From: Planctomycetota bacterium
GTDB taxonomy: Bacteria > Planctomycetota > Phycisphaerae > Phycisphaerales > UBA1924
Direction of reading: 5' to 3'
DNA: 9,832 nucleotides
NCBI GenBank assembly: GCA_023432465.1
Contig: JAEYUO010000116.1
Span: 1-9,832 of the forward strand
Under the pieces are notes generated by a model that worked only from the letters and a program-made list of their open reading frames with translations, was not told the DNA's origin and ran no database searches. Shown here in pieces: positions 5,442 through 9,832 of this stretch. The position numbers and the translations under genes are program-made. Within the stretch, counting starts at the first letter, position 1; each line of letters opens with the position of its first letter.

Positions 5442-5701
5442 CGCGCGAGCGTACCAGGTTTGGCCTGCCCCCCAACCCCCTCCCCCACAAGACCTTACAA
5501 AACTCTTCCACAATACCAAACATAATCCTTGCACTCCCCAGATTCACCGTGTAGACTCCGTACACATGGCCCCTGTCCCCACGCATCCGCACGCCCGAGC
5601 CCCGGCCCACACCCCGGCCCGCACGCAGCCGCGGGCACCCGCCGCTGCGCACGCGACGTGCCGCGGCCCGGGGTCGTGTGTTGATCACGCGCAGGGTGAT
5701 G
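5442..5701. other. Spacer between the efflux operon and the HNH gene
   Basis: No convincing gene is seen here. Bases 5495-5535 form an AT-rich pocket in a GC-rich surround and are the likeliest place for the HNH promoter (- strand), for example TTGGTA, 16 bases, TAAGGT. A short inverted repeat GTGTA/TACAC lies at 5549-5565. The part from 5580 to 5660 is C-rich with the near-repeat CCCCGGCCC(A/G)CAC. Confidence 0.4.
5625..5648 (-). terminator. Possible hairpin downstream of the efflux operon
   Basis: GCAGC (5625-5629) pairs with GCTGC (5644-5648), and GCGG (5631-5634) pairs with CCGC (5639-5642), with one C-C mismatch between the two stems. It lies about 54 bases after the pump stop codon on the - strand. 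No T-run follows, so it would be at best a weak or factor-dependent terminator. Confidence 0.3.
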
Positions 5702-8700
5702 TTAGTCGATCGCGGCGTTGTCGGATGCGGGGGCAGGGGTTGATGGCGGTGTGGGAGCAGTGGGAGAGCCGAAGAGTCGGCCGGCCTGTTCGCCGAGGCC
5801 CTGCATGATCACGAAGAGGAGGGGGACGAAGAAGATGGCGAGGAACGTGGCCGCGAGCATGCCGCCGATGACGCCGGTGCCGATGGAGTGTCGAGCGGAT
5901 GCGCCCGCGCCAGAGGCGATGGCGAGCGGGAGGGTGCCGAGGATGAAGGCGAGGGAGGTCATGACGATGGGGCGGAAGCGGAGCCTTGCGGCGTGGACGG
6001 CGGACTCGACGAGGCCCATGCCGTGGCGGCGGTTCTCGACGGCGAACTCGACGATGAGGATGGCGTTCTTGGCGGAGAGGCCGACGAGGGTGAGCAGGCC
6101 GATCTGGAAGTAGATGTCCTGGCTGAGGCCGCGGAGCCAGACGGCGACGAGCGCGCCGAGGATGCCGATAGGGACGGCGAGGAGGACGGCGACGGGGAGT
6201 GACCAGCGTTCGTACTGCGCGGCGAGGACGAGGAAGACGACCATGAGGCCGAAGGCGAGGATGACGGGGGCCTGGTTGCCGGCCTTGACCTCCTGGTAGG
6301 ATGCGCCGCTCCACTCGAAGCCGTAGCCGTCGGGGAGGGTCTTGTCGGCGATCTCCTGGACGATGCGGAGGGACTCGCCGGAGGAGACGTTGCCGACGGG
6401 TGCGCCGGTGATCTGGATGGCGGGGACGCCGTTGAAGTGGGAGATGGCGTTGGGGCCTGCGCGGAGGGAGGGGTTGACGATGCCGGAGAGGGGGACCATC
6501 TCGCCGCGATCGTTGCGGACGAAGATGTTCTGGATGTCGGCGGGCTCGTCGCGGAAGGCGGGCTCGGCCTGGAGCTGGACGCGCCAGATTCGTCCGAAGC
6601 TGTTGAAATCGTTGACGTAGAGAGAGCCGAAGTAGGCCTGCATGGTCTCGAAGACGCTGGCGACGGGGACGCCGTGGATCTTGGCGTTGTCGCGGTCGAG
6701 GTCGACGAAGAGCCGCGGCACGGTCATGCGGAGGGTGCCGTTGAGGTTGGTGAGTCGGCCGTCGGCGCGTGCGGCGTTGAGGAAGTCGTCGCCGACGCGG
6801 GCGAGCTCGTCGATGTTTCCGCCGCCGCGGGACTGGAGCTGCATCTCGAAGCCGGCCTGGATGCCGAGGCCCTGGATGGGCGGTGGGCTGAGGGTGATGA
6901 CGATGCCGTCGGTGGGGGCGTTGGGGCCGAAGAACTCGCCCATGGCCGCGCCGACGAGTGCGTCGGCGCTGAGCGCCGGATCCTCGCGCTGGGCGAAGGG
7001 CTTGAGGGTGATGAAGATGACCGCGGCGTTGGTGGCGTTGGTGCGGCCGTTGAGGATGTCGAGGCCGCCGAGGGCGGTGACGTTGGAGACGGCGGGCTGT
7101 GAGAGGAAGAACTCCTCGGCGCGGCGGACGAGCTTGTCGGTGCGGTCGAGCGATGCGCCGTCGGGGAGCATGGCGACGGCGATGACGTAGCCCTGGTCTT
7201 CGGCGGGGAGGAAGCCGGCGGGGATGGTCTGGGAGAGTCGGTAGGCGGAGAAGCCGAGGATCGCGAAGAGCGCGAGGGAGAAGGCGGCAAAGCGGATGGC
7301 CGCTCGGACGCCGGCGGTGTAGCCGGCGGTGAGCCACTCGAAGCCGCGGTTGAACCATCGGAAGGCGAAGAACTTGCGGCCGTGGGTCGGGCGGAGGAGG
7401 ATGCGGCAGAGCGCGGGGCTGAGTGTGAGGGCGACGAGGCCGGAGATGGCGACGGAGATGGCGATGGTGATTGCGAACTGGCGGTAGATCTGTCCGGTGA
7501 GGCCGCCGAGGAAGGCGACGGGGACGAAGACGGCGCAGAGGACGAGGACGATGGCGATGACCGGGCCGGTGACCTGGTTCATGGCCTTGATGGTGGCGTC
7601 GCGCGGGGAGAGGCGCTCTTCCTCCATGAGACGTTCGACGTTCTCGACGACGACGATGGCGTCGTCAACGACGATGCCGATGGCCAGGACGAGGCCGAAG
7701 AGCGTGAGCGTGTTGATGGAGAAGCCCAGGAGCTGCATGCCGGCGAAGGTGCCGATGATCGACACGGGGACGGCGAGGAGCGGGATGAGCGTGGCGCGCC
7801 AGGACTGGAGGAAGGCGAAGACGACGAGGAGGACGAGGACAACGGCCTCGAGGAGGGTGCGGACGACCTCGGAGATGGAGTCGCTGATGAAGGTGGTGGT
7901 GTCGAAGGGGATGCGGGAGCTGACGCCGGGCGGGTAGGAGGTCGAGAGGGAGTCGAGTGTGTCGCGGACGGCCTGGATGGTGCCGAGGGCGTTGGCGCCG
8001 GTCTGGAGGTAGACGAGCATGAGCGCGGTGGGCTTGCGGTTGACGCGGCCGAAGAGGTCGTAGGCCTGCGAGCCGAGCTCGACGCGGGCGATGTCGCCGA
8101 GGCGGATCATGGAACCGTCGGGGTTTGCGCGGACGATGATGTTCTGGTAGTCCTTGACCTCGCTGAGCCGGCCGCGGGTGATGAGCGGGAGGGTCATCTC
8201 GACTTCCTGGCCGTCGGCGTTGGGTCGCTGTGCGACGGTGCCGGCGGGGAAAACGGCGTTCTGCTCGCGGACGGCGGCGGCGACGTCGGTGACGGTCATG
8301 CCGCGGGTGGCGAGCTGGTCGGGGTTGACCCAGAGGCGCATGGCGTAGTCGCGGGAGCCGAAGACGGTGACGTCGCCGACGCCGGGGACGCGGCGGAGGG
8401 CGTCGAGGAGGTAGATGGTGGCGTAGTTGCTGAGGAAGACGTCGTCGTGTCGCGGGTCGTCGGACTCGAGGATGGCGACGGCGAGGATGTTGGTGGAGGC
8501 CTTGGTGACGGTGATGCCCTGGCGGACGACCTCCTGCGGGAGGCGGGGCTCGGCGCGGGAGAGGCGGTTCTGGACGTCGATCGCGGCGAGGTCCTGGTCG
8601 GTGCCGATCTCGAAGGTGGCGACGATGCTGGCCGCGCCGTTGTTGGCGCTGGTGGAGCTGAAGTAGATGAGGTTGGGGATGCCGCTGAGCTGCTGCTCGA

Positions 8701-8896
8701 TTGGGGCGGAGACGGACTCGGCGACGGTCTGCGCGTCGGCGCCGGGGTAGTTGGCGTTGATCTGGATGGTGGGGGGGACGATCTGCGGGTAGCGGTCGAT
8801 CGGGAGCTGGACGATGGCGACGCCGCCCATGAGGAGGATGAGCAGCGAGATCACCGCGGCGAAGACCGGTCGATCGATGAAGAACCGTGAGAACAC
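5702..8896 (-). CDS. RND efflux pump, inner-membrane subunit (HAE1 family, AcrB/MexF-like)
   Basis: This is a full-length (1064 residues) proton-driven multidrug-type transporter of the inner membrane that works as a trimer with a periplasmic adaptor and an outer-membrane channel. Hallmarks, in order: FSRFFIDRPVFAAVISLL with the first membrane helix (residues 2-30); the YPQIVPPTIQI and YPGADAQTV segments (36-58); VVDDAIVVVENVERLM in helix 4 with proton-relay Asp411 and Asp412; the second large periplasmic loop after PAGFLPAEDQGYV; GLSAKNAILIVEFA with Lys943; and RPIVMTSLAFILGTLPLA near the C-terminus. The start is the GTG at 8896-8894, because family similarity begins there and GGGAG lies seven bases upstream. 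The frame runs back to 9043, but that extension is Pro/Arg-rich and lies inside the adaptor gene. Substrates cannot be told from sequence. It is co-transcribed with the adaptor upstream (16-base gap); no channel gene follows in the window. Confidence 0.97.
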   Translation of the reverse strand: MFSRFFIDRPVFAAVISLLILLMGGVAIVQLPIDRYPQIVPPTIQINANYPGADAQTVAESVSAPIEQQLSGIPNLIYFSSTSANNGAASIVATFEIGTDQDLAAIDVQNRLSRAEPRLPQEVVRQGITVTKASTNILAVAILESDDPRHDDVFLSNYATIYLLDALRRVPGVGDVTVFGSRDYAMRLWVNPDQLATRGMTVTDVAAAVREQNAVFPAGTVAQRPNADGQEVEMTLPLITRGRLSEVKDYQNIIVRANPDGSMIRLGDIARVELGSQAYDLFGRVNRKPTALMLVYLQTGANALGTIQAVRDTLDSLSTSYPPGVSSRIPFDTTTFISDSISEVVRTLLEAVVLVLLVVFAFLQSWRATLIPLLAVPVSIIGTFAGMQLLGFSINTLTLFGLVLAIGIVVDDAIVVVENVERLMEEERLSPRDATIKAMNQVTGPVIAIVLVLCAVFVPVAFLGGLTGQIYRQFAITIAISVAISGLVALTLSPALCRILLRPTHGRKFFAFRWFNRGFEWLTAGYTAGVRAAIRFAAFSLALFAILGFSAYRLSQTIPAGFLPAEDQGYVIAVAMLPDGASLDRTDKLVRRAEEFFLSQPAVSNVTALGGLDILNGRTNATNAAVIFITLKPFAQREDPALSADALVGAAMGEFFGPNAPTDGIVITLSPPPIQGLGIQAGFEMQLQSRGGGNIDELARVGDDFLNAARADGRLTNLNGTLRMTVPRLFVDLDRDNAKIHGVPVASVFETMQAYFGSLYVNDFNSFGRIWRVQLQAEPAFRDEPADIQNIFVRNDRGEMVPLSGIVNPSLRAGPNAISHFNGVPAIQITGAPVGNVSSGESLRIVQEIADKTLPDGYGFEWSGASYQEVKAGNQAPVILAFGLMVVFLVLAAQYERWSLPVAVLLAVPIGILGALVAVWLRGLSQDIYFQIGLLTLVGLSAKNAILIVEFAVENRRHGMGLVESAVHAARLRFRPIVMTSLAFILGTLPLAIASGAGASARHSIGTGVIGGMLAATFLAIFFVPLLFVIMQGLGEQAGRLFGSPTAPTPPSTPAPASDNAAID

Positions 8897-8912
8897 AGGT
8901 GGCTCCCGTTCG

Positions 8913-9832
8913 TCAGGGCGTGGCGGTCTGCTGGATGTGCGGGCGTCGGGTAGGAAAGGTGGAAGATGTAGAGGTGGTGGCCGGCTGCGGCTGCGGCGGG
9001 GGCGGGACGTCGTCGGGCGTCGCGGCGGGCGCGGGGACGACATTGGGCGCGACCGGTGCGCCGGGGCGGACCTGGGCGATCTTGTCCACGATCACGCGGT
9101 CGCCGCGGGAGAGGCCGGAGGTGATGACCCAGTTGTCGCCGTACCACTCGCCGAGCTCGACGGGCCGGGCGACGGCGGTGGGGACGCCGTCCTTGTCGGT
9201 GACGACGTAGACGGAGGAGCCGGCGGGGGTGGAGATGACGGCGCGCTGGGGGACAAGGACCGCGCCGGTGCGGACGATGCCGTGCGTGGTGACGCGGACG
9301 ATCTGTCCGGGGCGGACGGTGGCCTCGGGGTTGGGGAACTCGGCGCGGAAGAGCGCGGTGCCCGTGGTCGGGTCGACGGTCATCGATTGGAAGTTGAGTC
9401 GGCCGATCGCGCTCGTGCGCGTGCCGTCGGGGCCGGGGATCGAGAAGAGCGAGCCGTCGGCGAGTCGGAGGAGGACGGGGATCTGCGACATCTCGGGGAC
9501 GCTGACCTCGCCGGACTCCATCATCTTCTGCCAGCGGAGGAGCACCTGCTCGCTGATCGAGAAGACGACGTAGAGCGGGTCGAGCTGCTGGACGGTGGCG
9601 AGCAGGCCGGTCTCGCCGGGCTGGAGGTAGCTGCCGACGTCCTTGAGGGAGAGGCCGATGATGCCGTCGATGGGGGAAGTGATGCGGGTGTAGCTGAGGT
9701 CGAGCTCGGCCTGGACGAGCTGCGCGCGGGCGAGGCGGAGCTCGGACTGCGCGATGGTCTGCTGGGTCTGGGCCTCGTCGATCTCATTGGTGCTGGCGGC
9801 GTTGTTCTGGGCGGGGCGCGGGCCCCCGGCCG
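8913..9832 (-). CDS. RND efflux periplasmic adaptor (membrane fusion protein), 5' end outside the window
   Basis: The frame is open to the right edge, so the lipoprotein or signal region, the first part of the lipoyl domain and part of the coiled-coil hairpin are missing; 305 residues remain. Visible parts, in order: the second arm of the hairpin (EIDEAQTQQTIAQSELRLAR, then AQLVQAELDLSYTRI); the lipoyl half TSPIDGIIGLSLKDVGSYLQ; the beta-barrel (PGETGLLATVQQLDPLYVVF, then SISEQVLLRW); and the membrane-proximal domain (ATVRPGQIVRVTTHG, VPQRAVISTPAGSSVYVV). It bridges the inner-membrane pump and the outer-membrane channel in the periplasm. The C-terminus is a Pro/Thr/Ser-rich tail (about 45 residues from VRPGAPVAPN) that is longer and more disordered than in AcrA or MexE. 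The stop is 16 bases before the pump start, so the two form an operon. Confidence 0.95.
   Translation of the reverse strand, partial: AGGPRPAQNNAASTNEIDEAQTQQTIAQSELRLARAQLVQAELDLSYTRITSPIDGIIGLSLKDVGSYLQPGETGLLATVQQLDPLYVVFSISEQVLLRWQKMMESGEVSVPEMSQIPVLLRLADGSLFSIPGPDGTRTSAIGRLNFQSMTVDPTTGTALFRAEFPNPEATVRPGQIVRVTTHGIVRTGAVLVPQRAVISTPAGSSVYVVTDKDGVPTAVARPVELGEWYGDNWVITSGLSRGDRVIVDKIAQVRPGAPVAPNVVPAPAATPDDVPPPPQPQPATTSTSSTFPTRRPHIQQTATP

Noticed and set aside
5685..7358. 557-codon - strand frame within the pump gene
   Set aside because: It is an Arg/Pro/His-rich frame-shadow of the GC-rich pump gene with no protein-like pattern.
7382..8890. 502-codon + strand open frame opposite the pump gene
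   Set aside because: It is a Gly/Asp/Glu/Ala/Val-rich translation produced by the codon bias of the opposite strand; no domain-like pattern. The pump on the other strand is unmistakable.

Overview
The window comes from a GC-rich bacterium. 60-base lines counted by hand give about 62-70% GC in the backbone genes, with strong preference for C-ending codons. A planctomycete, perhaps of the Phycisphaerae, is the best guess. It rests on the 76-residue protein after nuoF, whose family I associate with planctomycetes, and on the general feel of the NuoF sequence. This placement is an inference.

Left part (1-1926, + strand): the 3' part of nuoF, the NADH-binding subunit of respiratory complex I, runs in from the left edge. 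A small gene of unknown function with a clear Shine-Dalgarno site follows. Then comes a non-coding block in which a C-rich/G-rich hairpin recurs three times at exactly 104-base intervals. The first two copies carry a second, compound hairpin, and the stems show paired (compensatory) changes. This looks like a structured REP-like repeat.

Middle part (1927-5441): two small, translationally coupled genes of unknown function lie on the - strand. They are followed by a spacer of about 350 bases with three long palindromes, perfect or nearly so, each centred on the same alternating T/A core. The last palindrome abuts the start codon of an AbiEi-type antitoxin gene (+ strand). The partner AbiEii-type nucleotidyltransferase toxin lies on the opposite strand, converging with it and overlapping it tail to tail by 39 bases. 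This differs from the usual co-directional operon. An HNH endonuclease gene ends 32 bases upstream of the toxin start on the same strand. The palindromes, the convergent toxin-antitoxin pair and the nuclease together are the most interesting part of the window. GC dips to about 45-60% across the palindromes and the antitoxin gene, which suggests acquired DNA.

Right part (5442-9832, - strand): a GC-rich spacer is followed by a two-gene tripartite efflux module. The periplasmic adaptor enters from the right edge (its 5' end is outside the window), and 16 bases later comes a full-length RND (HAE1/AcrB-like) inner-membrane pump. No outer-membrane channel gene lies downstream within the window.
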